Source of the DNA: Molanna angustata
Taxonomy: Eukaryota; Arthropoda; Insecta; Trichoptera; Molannidae
Reading direction: 5' to 3'
Length of the DNA stretch: 64,000 nt
Assembly (NCBI GenBank): GCA_963576475.1
Contig: OY754984.1
Location: forward strand, 16,745,775-16,809,774
In this document: piece by piece, positions 11,841 to 22,756 of the stretch
Numbering within the stretch: the stretch's first letter is position 1
How the letters are laid out: every line of letters begins with the position of its first letter
Position numbers and translations under genes: made by a program
The notes under the pieces: model-generated
Told to the model about the DNA's origin: nothing
The model's database searches: none
Seen by the model: only the letters and a program-made list of their open reading frames with translations

Positions 11841-12191
11841 TTCGCTTGCTGAGGATTGGAGTGTACTATGTCAAATTTTTACTTTTTTTAAACTGACAAT
11901 GCAGATACATTTATGTATATTTTATGCACTATATCCGTTAAAAAACATTCAGTTTGTTGCTTTTTATCCTATTTTTCGCATTAGTTATTTTTTTTGTTCA
12001 AGGGACAAATGATCAGAATTTGATAATATTTTGCCAAATAATCATACTGTTGGTGTATTATTGATATTTTGTTTAATAACTGAACTTTAATAAATCTTTT
12101 TAAAAAATATATTTTTTAAACTTTGAACCCTCATATCTCTTAACAAGGTTTTATGGACATAGTACATACACTCCAATTCTCAGCAAGCGAA
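11841..12191. mobile_element. MITE with about 32-bp terminal inverted repeats
   Basis: 11841-11872 (TTCGCTTGCTGAGGATTGGA then GTGTACTATGTC) is complementary to 12156-12191, with one substitution and a 4-bp length difference. The 351-bp interior is AT-rich and non-coding. I could not identify a clean target-site duplication, so no superfamily is assigned. Confidence 0.6.
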
Positions 12192-12387
12192 ATGTCAAAT
12201 CACCGGAGAAACATGAATGAATTGCGACGTTGTCAGCTCAAACAAATAGTCAAGAATATAATGTAAGTGTTTTAGTTATATAATGTTTTTACCACAGTAT
12301 AATTAATAATAAAAATTAAGCCTTTTATTATTCCATTTCTTTTACAATATTTTTTTAAAGCATAATATAAGTATTTTTATTTAATTA

Positions 12388-13682
12388 GTACATACATACA
12401 TACATACATACCATCACGCCATGTCCCTTGCGGGGTAGGCAGAGAGAACCGAACGCCACATCTTTCTATCCTGGCAAGCATCTCTCGCCTCGTCCACATT
12501 CATGCATCGTCTCATACATGTTCGTCTATTGCTCACACTTCTAACATTTCCGTCTTTCAAAATTTCGTTCACATGGTCGTGCCACCCCTTTCTTGGGCGT
12601 CCCCGACCTCTCATTCCATTCCTTTCCGCTCTGTATATTTTCTTCGTCAGGCGCTCCTCATTCATTCTCCCCATGTGACCAAACCATCTCAATGTGTTCA
12701 CTTTCATTCTAGTAATGACATCTTTCTTCATCTTACATTCTTTCCTTATGTCCTCATTTCTTACCCGGTCATACATCGTTCTATTACAAATCCTTCTTAA
12801 CGATCTCATTTCAACTGCATTTATTCTACTTTCATGCGTCTTCTGCCAAGTCCAGGTTTCACTTGCATACGTCAAGGTTGGCACTACGATGGCGTTATGA
12901 ATGGCAACTTTGGCATCCTTTGATATGTTGCGATCATTCATAATTGGTCTTAGTGCTCCATTCACTCTGTTTCCTGCCATAACTCTTCTTTCGATCTCTT
13001 TATCGAGTCGTCCGTTCCGTTGAAATATGCTTCCCAAGTATACATATTCATCGACTTGCTCGAGCCATTCGTTCTTTACTCTTATTTTACACGCTGTTCT
13101 GCTTTCACTCTTTTCAAAGACCATTGTCTTTGATTTGCTGGCATTCATCCTAAGTTCGTTCTCTATACATCCTTCATAAACCATACTTACAAGATACTGT
13201 AACTCTTCCATACTTTCTGCTAATAGAACTTTATCGTCTGCATACATCAAATCTCGCACCATTACGGTACTCAATTTCAGACCCTTGCTTTCATCCTTAA
13301 GGGCTCTTATGCAGAAATCAATGTACAAGTTAAAGAGCCATGGAGATAGCACGCACCCTTGTCTAACGCCATTATTTATAGAGAACCACGTTGTCACTGT
13401 GTCGTTGACACGAACACATGCTTCGCTGTTCTCATATAATGACGCGATTGCGCGTATTAGTTTGCTCTTCACTCCATACACTGCTAGTATATCCCATAAT
13501 TTTTCTCTAACAACTTTATCATACGCCTTTTCTAGGTCTATGAAGGCACAGAAAATTTTCTGATTTTTATCCAGAACCTTTTCTGTGACCGTGCGCAGAG
13601 AAAAAATTTGGTCTATACATCCTCTGCCGCCCACAAACGCACCTTGGACATCCCATATCTTGCTTTCTGTATTAGTAGTTAG
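12388..13682 (-). mobile_element. 5'-truncated non-LTR retrotransposon
   Basis: This encloses the RT frame at 12414-13679. The 3' end (left) finishes in a CATA-repeat tail at about 12389-12412, preceded on the coding strand by the GGCGTGATGG end. TTTAATTA occurs at 12380-12387 and at 13683-13690, just outside each end, and may be a target-site duplication, though the word is of low complexity. Fragments of the same 3' end recur at 16205-16312 and 33365-33430. Confidence 0.65.
12414..13679 (-). pseudogene. LINE reverse transcriptase, C-terminal two thirds
   Basis: One uninterrupted frame of more than 400 codons begins in the fingers/palm (GAFVGGRGCIDQIF), with motif A FIDLEKAYDK (Asp at about residue 33 from the first Met), NNGVRQGCVLSPWLFNLY, and the catalytic YADD (about 131-134). 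The thumb follows (YLGSIFQRNG), and the frame ends with the RWFGHMGRM and GRGRPRKGW motifs usual in these LINEs. The N-terminal endonuclease and RT 5' part are missing, because the element is cut at about 13680. No stop interrupts what remains, so the insertion is young. The frame continues upstream of the first ATG to the truncation point, so that ATG is not a real start. Confidence 0.85.
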
Positions 13683-14175
13683 TTTAATTAATGTGTAAAT
13701 TAAATACTTATATATTATGCTTTACCACAGTATAAGGAAATATTATGAATAAGACTGTCTTTAATTGAGGTACAATTACAGATTTATTAAATGTAAATAT
13801 ATCTTATCGTTACATAAACTGGATAAATTAAAATTGTAATCTGAATTTTAATAATAGGTACTACCTATTTACATGCTTTTCATTTATTATTTCATTTGTT
13901 TTATTAATTTATTTTGTATAATATGTTTTGGCATATTTATATGCACGTGTAGGTACATAGATTGATCTCTTCATTCACCACCACCCGCTTCGCATATGGG
14001 GACTGTCAACGGCCCCTTCGCAGAACGCTTGAATGAAAAACAAAAAAAAACAATGCATGGCACGAAGAGTAGCTCATGTAGCCTGTTCGCTATAATTATG
14101 TTAAAGTGAACGAATTTATCATACATACATATATGCTCATGGATAGGTAGGTATATGTAATCACATGTCAGTATT
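13683..14175. other. No gene; one small shared repeat
   Basis: Mostly AT-rich. About 13965-14035 is a minus-strand match to 17495-17560 (GGGGCCGTT ... AGTCCCCATA ... GGTGGTGG), probably the 3' UTR of a shared LINE family. Confidence 0.5.
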
Positions 14176-14580
14176 TTGAGATTTAATATTATTGTTACAT
14201 TTTATCCTACCTACTTTCTTTCATGCCTACAAATTTGCCTACAAAATTCAGTCATCATCAAGAGCACGCCGTATGAACTTATGTTTCGTACTCGCATCAA
14301 ACCTAGTAAAAATAATTCATTCAAATCAAACATCGCCATACAACCTGTCAATTTAGTGTCTGTGAATATTGCGTGAAGTGAGCATCAGGAGGCATTGGGA
14401 AAATCTAATTCTGAACCACACCAGGAAAGGTAGGCAAATATTCCTTCTTTACCTTCCTCCTATCACTGGGTAAAACCTGTGGCATACACAGAGCCCTCTA
14501 GATTAGTAATCTCGGCACCATGGTGCATAAAGAACAATCAGCAAGTGCAAGTCGAGATTCACACCTGTGGACTGTCGGCG
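14176..14580 (+). pseudogene. Possible Ty3/gypsy integrase scrap
   Basis: A short frame contains STPYELMFRTRIKPSKN, which resembles the TPYELMFG segment downstream of the integrase core in Ty3/gypsy elements. Nothing else of such an element (RT, RNase H, LTR) is visible nearby. The following 200 bp are unrecognised. The match is short, so this is tentative. Confidence 0.3.
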
Positions 14581-14589
14581 ACTTCAGAT

Positions 14590-14590
<1 letters not shown>

Positions 14591-14631
<41 letters not shown>
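14591..14631. repeat. (TA)n microsatellite
   Basis: About 40 bp of alternating T and A. Confidence 0.9.
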
Positions 14632-14633
<2 letters not shown>

Positions 14634-14767
14634 CATCAGAGAAGTGACCAAGATCTCTGGAAACAAACAAGTCAGTGAGAATCTTCGGATAATAAGGCAC
14701 CATATCTATGGCAAAATCGTTTGAATTAGTAGGTAGATTGATGTGTATTTTCAAGCAACTTATTTGC

Positions 14768-14946
14768 ATGGTAGCAGAGCGCTTAGCGCGCTGGGTTTGT
14801 AATCAAGTGGTCGCGAATTCGAATCCAACCACAATCGATTTAGTTCATCTACATATAGCACATACCTTTATGCATAGTTTAGGGAATGTATGTCGATATA
14901 TATGTATGTACTTGTTTCAATGACATTTCATTCTTTCAAAAAAAAT
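14768..14946 (+). repeat. tRNA-derived SINE, family T, copy T1
   Basis: It has an A-box-like GGTAGCAGAGCGCTTAGCGC, a B-box-like GCGAATTCGAATCC, a body with TTAGGGAATGTA and TATGTACTTGTTT, and a short A tail. It is the most diverged of the four plus-strand copies (others at 21622, 29321 and 29614). Confidence 0.75.
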
Positions 14947-15479
14947 CATATCTCGATTATCCCTGACTGGAACAATAATTCACTGGAACAAAAAATTTGT
15001 TGGCATAACATTTTCTTAAATTTTGGTATATCAATCAGATTAAAAGTTATATGGGACACACAGACACACTAAATTTTATTTTATTTTTATTTAAATAAAA
15101 GGGTACATCGACAGACATCCAGCTTACAATTTTCATAAAAAGAAAATAATATTGGTTATTATTATGAGTGCTGGTTGTCCATTTATGGTTGCACATAAAA
15201 TTATATGAGCTCTAATTCTATCACACACGTAAGTTTCACAAGTTTGAGTTACATAAATTAGATAAAATTCGGTTACAAAAGTTAAGTAAAAAAAGAAGAA
15301 GAAAAAATGGTTACATAATTTAAGAAAAAAAAGTTATAGAAGTGACACAGGTTACATAAGTAGAAGTAAAAAATAGGTACATAAGTTAAAAAAGTTAGAG
15401 AAAAGACAATTTCAAACAGATTGCAATCAAATAGCGTATATAAATATCAGTCAGACCTTCTTAAAACAAGACCTTCATT
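14947..15479. other. No recognised gene
   Basis: AT-rich, with several repeats of the word GTTACATAA between about 15240 and 15400. No coding region seen. Confidence 0.5.
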
Positions 15480-15690
15480 TTTCAACTTCGAATTCGAGTC
15501 CATCCATGTTAATATTATATACCGCGAACATACATATATGCTGTGATTCCTCTAATTTGGTGTTTTTTGATTTCAAAGTTGGAAAAAACACGCAAAAAGT
15601 CCACAACTGCATTCAATTCTCTCACACGGGACAAAGGTTAATCAAGGGAAATAAATTCTCTTGAACAAATCTACAGTTGGACTAGTACAA
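15480..15690 (-). repeat. Family A fragment, copy A2
   Basis: It matches the hairpin-bearing end of family A (compare 59330-59510): ACATATATGCTG, GGTGTTTTTTGATTTCAAAG, then CTCTTGAACAAATC and ACAGTTGGACTAGT. It is diverged and lacks the rest of the element. Confidence 0.6.
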
Positions 15691-16204
15691 ATTGCTTGCG
15701 CATTGTCTATTTTGACTAATCGCCTTTCATTATTTTTTGTCCGCCCTGTAAGCAGTTGTCACGTGATCTGATTAAATAATATAACGACTTATTTTTCGCA
15801 GAAAAATGGGCTTACAGTACCTTCACAAGATTAATGGAGCTTAGGTATATATGATTGTTAAAACTGCGTCATTAATTTTATATTTTTTTGACGATCAAGT
15901 CATAATTTTTTCACGATGTATTTTTCAGCTATAATCTTTATAGATATATCAAATTGCGATAAAGTTAATCGTATTTTTATTAAATGTCTGCCATATAATA
16001 TTTTTAAGGAATGGATATATAAAAAAAAACAGCTAAGATTATAGCCTAGTTATATCCAGATATATTTTTTTAAATTACAAATTTATCTTTCTGTTCATAA
16101 TATAAACAAATAAATTGTACATTGGTGGGCTTATTGCCATACGGTTATTTCTTCCAACCAACCAAAATAAAATACGTTAGTCCTAAGAAACTACTTAATT
16201 AATG
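15691..16204. other. Mostly unrecognised; LINE/SINE tail near 16110-16170
   Basis: Minus-strand GGTTGGTTGGAAGAAATAACC, the stem-loop word around 16134-16146 and AATAAGCCCACCAATGTAC match the shared LINE/SINE 3' end. The rest is AT-rich. Confidence 0.45.
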
Positions 16205-16312
16205 TTCTTGTTAAATACATTTACATCCATTTTACAAACAAACATACAAAACATTACGCCATGTCCCTCACATGATAGGCATAGACAACCAAACGCCACA
16301 AATTTCTATTCA
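16205..16312 (-). repeat. LINE 3' end fragment (family of 12388-13682)
   Basis: ACGCCATGTCCCTCACATGA, TAGGCA and CCAAACGCCACA match the 3' end at 12412-12465 in the same orientation. The CATA tail is degenerate. Confidence 0.55.
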
Positions 16313-16314
16313 TT

Positions 16315-16470
16315 ATACGAGTGGCGAGATTATTATCAATTGGCACATTCTTCCAGCAAACTAGTATTCCAAGTCAGAGAAGCAACACTTGAGAACGAAA
16401 TATACTTTAATAAATTTTCCCCCCTGCTAGAGAATCGAACCCATGGCGCTATCACGGAATTGGGTTTGAA
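16315..16470 (-). repeat. SINE family S2 copy
   Basis: Minus-strand order: B-box-like GGGTTCGATTCTC, a GAGAA/AATTTATT body, TTGCTTCTCTGAC, GGAAGAATGTGCC and TCGCCACTCG. It is better preserved at the tRNA-like end than the copy at 1145. Confidence 0.6.
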
Positions 16471-16504
16471 AATGCTGGGTATTTCGTTAAAGAAAACTAA
16501 CTTG

Positions 16505-16796
16505 TGGTTAAAATAGAGAAAATCAAAATAACCAACATTGTCCAAAAGTTGCTGAGCAGAAGTGGAGCTGTGCAGGCATGTCCCACGAACCACAGGCTCC
16601 AGATGGACTAAGAAAATGTTAAAATGGCCACTTAGAACGGGCAAAAGAAGTTTTGGAAGGCCTCAGACAAGGTGGTATGATGATATAAGACAAGTTGTGG
16701 ATGGATGCGGTCTGCTCAAGATAGGGAGCTGTGGAGGTCTCAGGGGGATGCCTATGTCCATTACTGGACGAAGGAGGGCTGAAGAAGAAGGATTAA
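16505..16796 (+). pseudogene. RTE-like LINE C-terminal remnant
   Basis: The frames read RWTKKMLKW, RTGKRSFGRPQTRWYDDI and, shifted, a GGCCTATGTCC-like end (here GATGCCTATGTCC), closing with GAAGAAGAAGG. It is the same family as 59762-59875 (minus) and closely related to 1856-2140. Several frameshifts are present. Confidence 0.7.
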
Positions 16797-16990
16797 TAAC
16801 GGGCTGTACCAGCTTTATGATGACGTAGCCATCAAGGGATTCATTAGGTTTGAGAAACTCAGATGAGTTAGACACGTGGATAAAATGAGTTTGCCCACCA
16901 GAAGAGTCCTTAACCATAGACCAGAAGGTGTGGGGCGTAGATTGAGATCCAAGCTAAAATAGATGGACTGCGTCCAGGTGTCTATTTTGA
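16797..16990 (+). pseudogene. Second LINE C-terminal scrap
   Basis: A frame reads LYQLYDDVAIKGFIRFEKLR, then RHVDKM and RRVLNHRPEGVGRR. This is the RLRWIGHVERM region of another LINE family, directly abutting the RTE-like remnant. It carries stops. Confidence 0.55.
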
Positions 16991-17194
16991 CGTTTTTTGA
17001 AATAGTGGTTAATTAGTTATTAGTACAAAGTATCTTGATTGTGTGCCTACCTAGTGTATGTAGAGCAGAAACTATCATCAGCCATTTCATAAATTATTGT
17101 ATTGTTACTAAAGTCGTAAACTGCTAGCTCTAGAATAGAATTCCTTACTAGACGGCAGTTTCAAAAGTTATCTCTTTCCTTTTCACTAATCCGA

Positions 17195-17600
17195 TTCGTT
17201 CTCATGTCAGCTTTATGATCCCTGAACAGACTTCTGAGCATATCTTATGGGATGCACTAACTTCTCCGTGTCAACTTTCCGACGAGAACTCTACGACGAT
17301 GTCAGAGGGAATTTCTTTGGAACCATTGGACATGTGGACCTTGTAGCCACGAAGAGCAACTTTAGGACTTTCAAGACTTATCACTGAGCAGTGATCCAGT
17401 TGTTTCCACATGATTAGCTCACGTTGGCACATTAAGTGCAGTGTCTGCAAGGTTTTAGAGTTCTCCGGACTCTTCGTATGTTTTTTATGTGTTCTTTCAG
17501 TTTTGCAAAGGGGCCGTTATTAGTCCCCATAAGCAGAACGGGAGGTGGTGGGGGAAGAACAGCCCTAGAATAGGGTTTCCTAGTTGGGCAGAAGTAGCTT
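17195..17600 (+). pseudogene. LINE 3' end fragment, class unsure
   Basis: Frames read ETSEHILWDAL and then VDLVATKSNFRTF, resembling the final Cys/His region of LINE proteins. The 3' UTR segment (17495-17560) recurs at 13965-14035. Many stops are present. Confidence 0.35.
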
Positions 17601-17763
17601 ATTGATGTGTCATTGTAAAATATGGTGTGATAATAAAAAAAATATGTTTCTCATCAGTATCTGGTTGCTTGAAAATTAGTTGACAACATAATCACCATCT
17701 ATGGAAGTGACAAAGAGACTTTTTCTACAGTTATATTTAATACTCTTGGAATTTTACGAAGGT

Positions 17764-17998
17764 ATTTATTTATTTATTTATTTAATATTGCTTCTCGGGC
17801 AACTAACAGGTACTATGTCAAATATTAATTTGACACGCACCCAATAACAAGTTGCCACATTCTGGAGACTTACGATATTAATCGTCTCACAGATCCAGAC
17901 TGAAAACACAATTAAAAACTGTGTCTTCACCGGGAATCGAACCCGGGACCTTTGGATCAGCAGTCAGATACCCAACCAACTGAGCCACGAAGGCCGAC
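17764..17998 (-). repeat. tRNA-derived SINE, family S3 (full length)
   Basis: Minus-strand head: TTCGTGGCTCAGTTGG (A box), then GGTCCCGGGTTCGATTCCCG (B box). A body follows with CTGGATCTGTGAGACGAT and TGTGGCAACTTGTTATTG, and an ATTT-repeat tail at 17764-17785. A diverged second copy lies at 44099-44240 (plus). The head looks almost like a real tRNA but the acceptor stem does not pair well, and the SINE body follows. Confidence 0.75.
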
Positions 17999-18000
17999 AA

Positions 18001-18390
18001 TGTATGAATTTTTAATACTTTAAGTATACTTAAAACTTTTGAATCTCTGTGCAAACGCAGACGCTATGCACCGCCCGTGCATAATGCAAAATTTGAATTT
18101 TGGACGCTGGCATAAAACTGCTTTTATTCCCAGTTTATTTTGCGTATAATTGAATTTATTATGACTGCAATGTTATTCCATGTTGGTAGGATGGCAATTA
18201 TTTAACTTTGCTTAGTATTTTTTTTGCGGTCAAATTCATATTATAATAAATACCGTTTAACAACACTGAATTTTAAAAACCATACATACATTGAAAGTCG
18301 TTTGAAATTATAAACGAAATGTTTTGTGTGCAGGTATACCTACTGTTGTTGTGAGTTGTTCTCAGTATTTCTCTCAGGTACTTACTTTTC
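18001..18390. other. No recognised feature
   Basis: AT-rich, no repeat copy or coding signal noticed. Confidence 0.5.
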
Positions 18391-18860
18391 TCCTTATTTA
18401 TTTATTTATTAAACTTCATGTACAATACTATTTACAATGGCGGGTTTATTGCCACAAGGCAGTTTCTTCCGACCAACCAAAGCAACGTGAGGCCATAGAT
18501 AGCATATCGGTTTGTACATTATATTTAGAACAAACGGAAAGAAACACGTAACATTATTAAGAGTAAATTGACAGCAACAAAGGAAGGAAGGAAATAAAGG
18601 TTGAGGGAGGGGAGGGAGGATGGATATAGGGTGTCAGTATTAGACAGGTAAAACAGCTTTAGTTTCTTTTTAAAAAGTTGAATCGATTGAGACGTCGTAG
18701 TATCATTACTTAAGGTGTTCCATAGTTTTGCTGATTGTATGTATTTCAAAAGAGGAACTGAGAAATTCAGTAGAATTAATGGGAATAGCTAGTGTGGTAT
18801 GAGATAGACCGTGATTTATGTGGAGGATGGAACCATTTTGTGTCTTTTCATACAATTTGT
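18391..18860 (-). pseudogene. LINE C-terminal fragment with 3' tail
   Basis: The minus-strand frame (18749-18525) reads IQSAKLWNTLSND, then FKKKLKLFYLS, the closing segment of Jockey/CR1-type LINE proteins. Diverged coding sequence extends to about 18850. The UTR ends with CTGCCTTGTGGCA (stem-loop, 18450-18461), ATAAACCCGCCATTGT and an AATAAATAAATA tail. Confidence 0.65.
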
Positions 18861-19971
18861 TTATGAAAACAAAATATTATATATACATAATTATTATCTA
18901 TACAAAAAGAAGTTAATGTAATTTGCATATCAGTCAAATTACATTAACTTCAGTTTTATTTATTTTTTTATTTTTCTTTTGAATTTACTATGTACAATTG
19001 CCAGTCTCAAATCTGTTTCAAGTTGGTTGAACCACATCACCCCATTAGTAAGTGTAGTAGTGCTGTGCAAAACTTGTATGTGTTAACGGGGTACACAATT
19101 CGCCACACGTACAAAGGCATGGTGCGACCTTCCTATGCCTTTATTTATTTGAATTACGAAATATTTGCAAAGTTGGGTATTCTGATGATTTTTTTTTATA
19201 ATTTTTATTTTAAAAAGAATATTTTTTTAATACACTTTAAAGCAAAATCTTGATGTAAACGTTGCAGGCTTATCCGAGATCTTTGTTGTGCGAGGCCGAA
19301 GTTTTAATAGAAATTACAGGGAATCTTTGTGTTTTTCTGAGTTAAGACAAGCTGAATTATCTTTTGTCTTCAAAATATAAAAAAAAATCAATGAAAGGGC
19401 TAAGCCCGAAGGACGAAAGACATTGTACATTGTACCAGCGCAGCGCCCAATTCTCGAAAAATATAATCTTATTGTTTTGACTAATCTGGGTAACATTTAA
19501 AGGTAAGATTAAAAAGAGAAAAAAAATACTGATCGTAGCAATGAGAAAAAGAAGAAGGTGATTGAAGAACGCTGAAGGAATATTATGAATTATTCTTTAA
19601 AAACATTTTTAATTTTGAAAAATTGTATTAATGGTTTTCATACCATTTTTTATTTTGTTTATTTTCTCGTCTTATTATTTTTGTTTTTTTTTTTTACCAT
19701 ATATCCCTTTTATTTTTTTCGGAAATTTATGTCACAATTTAAACGCTTGTTTTGATAAAAAAATATATATATGTAAGAATTAATCTAGCATTACATTATT
19801 ATACACTAAAACTGAGAGACACACATTTTCTTTCAGAGTTAAACCGAGATTAACATCAAAATTAATACACTTAATAGAGAACTTTACAGCGATATGAAAT
19901 ACTTTAAAATTTGTGTTACCACTAAACTCCGTCGATATCTCGACCGGTTCCGGATAGCACATCTCCTGTGT
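18861..19971. other. No gene; one perfect hairpin
   Basis: The only structure noticed is a perfect 17-bp hairpin at 18909-18951 with a 9-nt loop. The rest is AT-rich with poly-T runs. Confidence 0.5.
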
Positions 19972-20205
19972 GTGTGTGTCCCCTTATAACTTTTGATCCG
20001 CTCAATATACAGATTTCAAAATATAGGTCTAAAAAACTTTTATACTCAGAATTTAGAATTTTTGTTTCAGTCTGAGGTTATCAACTTTTTAATTTTTACT
20101 TTATTTTTCCATATACATATCTCAAAAACCACAAAAGCTAGAACGCTAGATATTAATAACATAGGAAAATACAGAATCTCAATTTTTTTTTTTCAAAAAC
20201 TAGTT
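19972..20205 (+). repeat. Family A partial copy A3
   Basis: It starts in the GT tract and runs ACTTTTGATCCGCTCAATAT to a CAAAAACTAG end. It is directly joined to the minus copy A4. Confidence 0.75.
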
Positions 20206-21054
20206 GCATGTAACACATGAGATCCAACTGTCGATAGCGATAGTATGTAAAGTTGAAGAATAAGAATCAAACTATAAACCCATAAATCCATATTATTGAA
20301 AATTTTAACAAATGTTGGTATGTATGTCAAGATAGGACAGTATGGAGATCAGTCCTTTGATCCTACCCAAAATATGAAAACAGCATGAGGGTATGTATGT
20401 ATGTTTGGAGATTAGTATCAAACTATTAAGTCTTTCTAGATATTATTGTATGTAGACTACTGCCATACAAAATGTATGAAGCAATGTCGTCACTAAATTC
20501 TATTTTTATAAAAATTGTTAAAAAAATTGAGATGTGCTAGTACAATTTCAATATTTTTTTATAGAAAATTAAATTTTCTAGTTGGGGTGTTTCGTCTTTT
20601 TAGGATATTATTATAAAATTTGGAAATATAGGCAGTTAAACTCATAAATTTATCATAAAAATATATTTTTCTTAATAAAAATATTTGAGAAACCCTGGTA
20701 TTTAAAAAAAAACAATTTGAGATTTTGTATTTGTCTATGTTTATACCAATTTTCAGCGTTCTAGCTTTTATGGTTTCTGATACACATGGAAAAATAAACC
20801 AAAAATTCAAAAGTTGATAACCCCTGACTGAAACAAAAATTCACCATTCTGAGTATAAAAGTTTTGTAGGCCTATAACTATTTATATATTCTGAAATTTT
20901 AGACTTTGTTAATCCAGCGGATCAAAAGTTATAGCATATTAGCATGCAAAAAGTCCACTACCCCATACAAAATGTTTCTTCGTACACGCATCTTGGCTTA
21001 ATAATGTCGATTCATTCAGAAAATTGAATTCTCATGAACGAATCGACAGTTGGA
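20200..21054 (-). repeat. Family A, near full copy A4
   Basis: It runs from ACTAGTTGCATGTAACACAT, through the CCAACTGTCGATAGCGATAG subterminal motif and the common body, to a terminal hairpin at about 21003-21054 (AATGTCGATTCATT ... AATCGACAGTTGG). The GT/CA tract found in other copies is missing. Confidence 0.8.
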
Positions 21055-21059
21055 AAATC

Positions 21060-21567
21060 CAGAGTTTCTCAAACATTTTTTATTATTTTATGATAAGTTT
21101 ATGTCTTCAACTGCCTATATTTCCAAAGTTTTTAAAAATATCGAAAAAAGCCGAAACACCCCAACTAAATAATTTTATTTTCTATAAAAAATAATAACAT
21201 TGTAGCAGTACATCTTAATTTGCTTTGAAATTTTTTTATAAAAATTGAATTCAGTGACGACATCGCTTCATACAATTTGTATGGCAGTCGCCTATACACA
21301 ATATCTAAAAAGACTTAATAGTTTGATACTTCATGTCTTAACATACATACATACCATTATGCTGTTTTCATATTCTGGGTAGGAAAAAAGGACTGACCTC
21401 CATACTATCCTATCTTGACATACACACCTACATGTGTTGTATAGAAAACAAAATATCTTAAAATATTCAATAATTTGTATTTATGGGTTTATAGTTTGGT
21501 ACATATTCTTCAACTATACATACTATCGCTATCGACAGTTGGATCTCATGTGTTACATGCAACTTGT
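21060..21567 (+). repeat. Family A partial copy A5, inverted relative to A4
   Basis: It carries the body half from TTTCTCAAACATTTTTTATT to GGATCTCATGTGTTACATGC and AAC. Together with A4 it makes an inverted repeat with arms of almost 500 bp. Confidence 0.75.
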
Positions 21568-21621
21568 TTTTAGTTTAACATACATAGTTAGTTTGTAAGA
21601 AAACTCCAGAAGAAAAGGTTT

Positions 21622-21818
21622 GAGATGGGTGGTGGCAGAGCGGTTAGCGCGCTGGGCTAGCAACCCAGAGGTCGCGAGTTCGAATCCTGCCACGACCGAT
21701 TTCCATTCACCTATAATACAAGCATTTATGCTTAGTTTAGGGAATGTATAAGGCTGTATATGTACTTGTTATACAAGGACATATTCATTCTTTTTTTTTA
21801 AAAAAAAAAAAAAAAAAA
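21622..21818 (+). repeat. tRNA-derived SINE, family T, copy T2
   Basis: It has a clear A box (GGTGGCAGAGCGGTTAGCGC), a B box (GCGAGTTCGAATCCTGCC), a hairpin word AGCATTTATGCT, TTAGGGAATGTA and a long T/A tail. The anticodon-loop equivalent reads CTAGCAA. Confidence 0.85.
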
Positions 21819-22084
21819 GGTGCTCTCCGAAATTGGTCGTGGTATCGACGGAGTTTAGTGCGTAACACAAATTTTAAAGTATATAAATTTTGTTGTTATA
21901 TAATATGGCTCACAAATTAAATGTTCAAAATAATTATTAAAATATAAATCAAGATAAATAATTAGTGCACGTATAGATTATTTTTATTTTAAATTAAAAA
22001 ATAAATACAGTTAAAAATAAGAAGTAGATACGCAATTGGCTATAAATGGAAAGAATAAGCCTCCATAAGCAGGTGATTTTAACC
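21819..22084. other. Unrecognised AT-rich sequence
   Basis: Nothing seen beyond A/T runs. Confidence 0.5.
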
Positions 22085-22205
22085 ACGATCTATCATCATC
22101 ATCCTCAGCGTTACAACCCTTGGTGGGTCCTAGCTGCCTCCAAGAATCTTCTCCAAACTGCTCTATTGTTGGCTGCCACTTTCCAGTTCTGCTGCCCCAT
22201 AGCCC
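22085..22205 (-). pseudogene. RTE-like LINE extreme C-terminus
   Basis: On the minus strand a frame reads NRAVWRRFLEAARTHQG, followed by a GATGATGATGATAG tail, the usual end of one RTE-like LINE group. It is about 120 bp long. Confidence 0.5.
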
Positions 22206-22756
22206 GAAAATCCGCGAATATGATCTATAGTAAATTAAAAATCTTTAAAAAATCACAAGTTCAAAAGGTACGTGTCAAAAAAAAACACTTAAAATTGATC
22301 GCAATTATTTTCAACCCTTCGCCAAAAAACGTATTTATTACAAAACCATTGTCACGTTTCGTGATGATTTTGTTCTGTAGAGGGGCTAAGATAAGCCATA
22401 CTGATTATATTTTTCATTATATAATTGATATTCCAAGTACGTACTTACATAATATAATTTATAATATCTGAAATTCTTACCGAGCAGCTGTTATTAAGTG
22501 TTATGAGTCGCCTGTACAATTATTAGCAAATTAAACACCGAAATAAAATTCCCACTAGCAACACTCAAGTGTTTATTTTGTATTCCCCAGTTTTGTTTCT
22601 ATCCCTTAATTAAAAACAATTTATTTCCCTCACATAATTGGTACGCGTGTAATAATTTTGGACAAGACTGTTATATTAATTAAATTATTAATATTTTCAT
22701 TTATAATTAATTTGGTGGCACATTTTGAACAATCACTAACTTTTGTATAAAATTAC
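22206..22756. other. No recognised feature
   Basis: AT-rich, no supported feature. Confidence 0.5.

Noticed and set aside
21622..21700. tRNA-like sequences (also 14768, 29321, 29614 and 17926-17998 minus) as real tRNA genes
   Set aside because: Promoter boxes are good, but acceptor and T stems do not pair properly, and each is followed by a common SINE body and tail.
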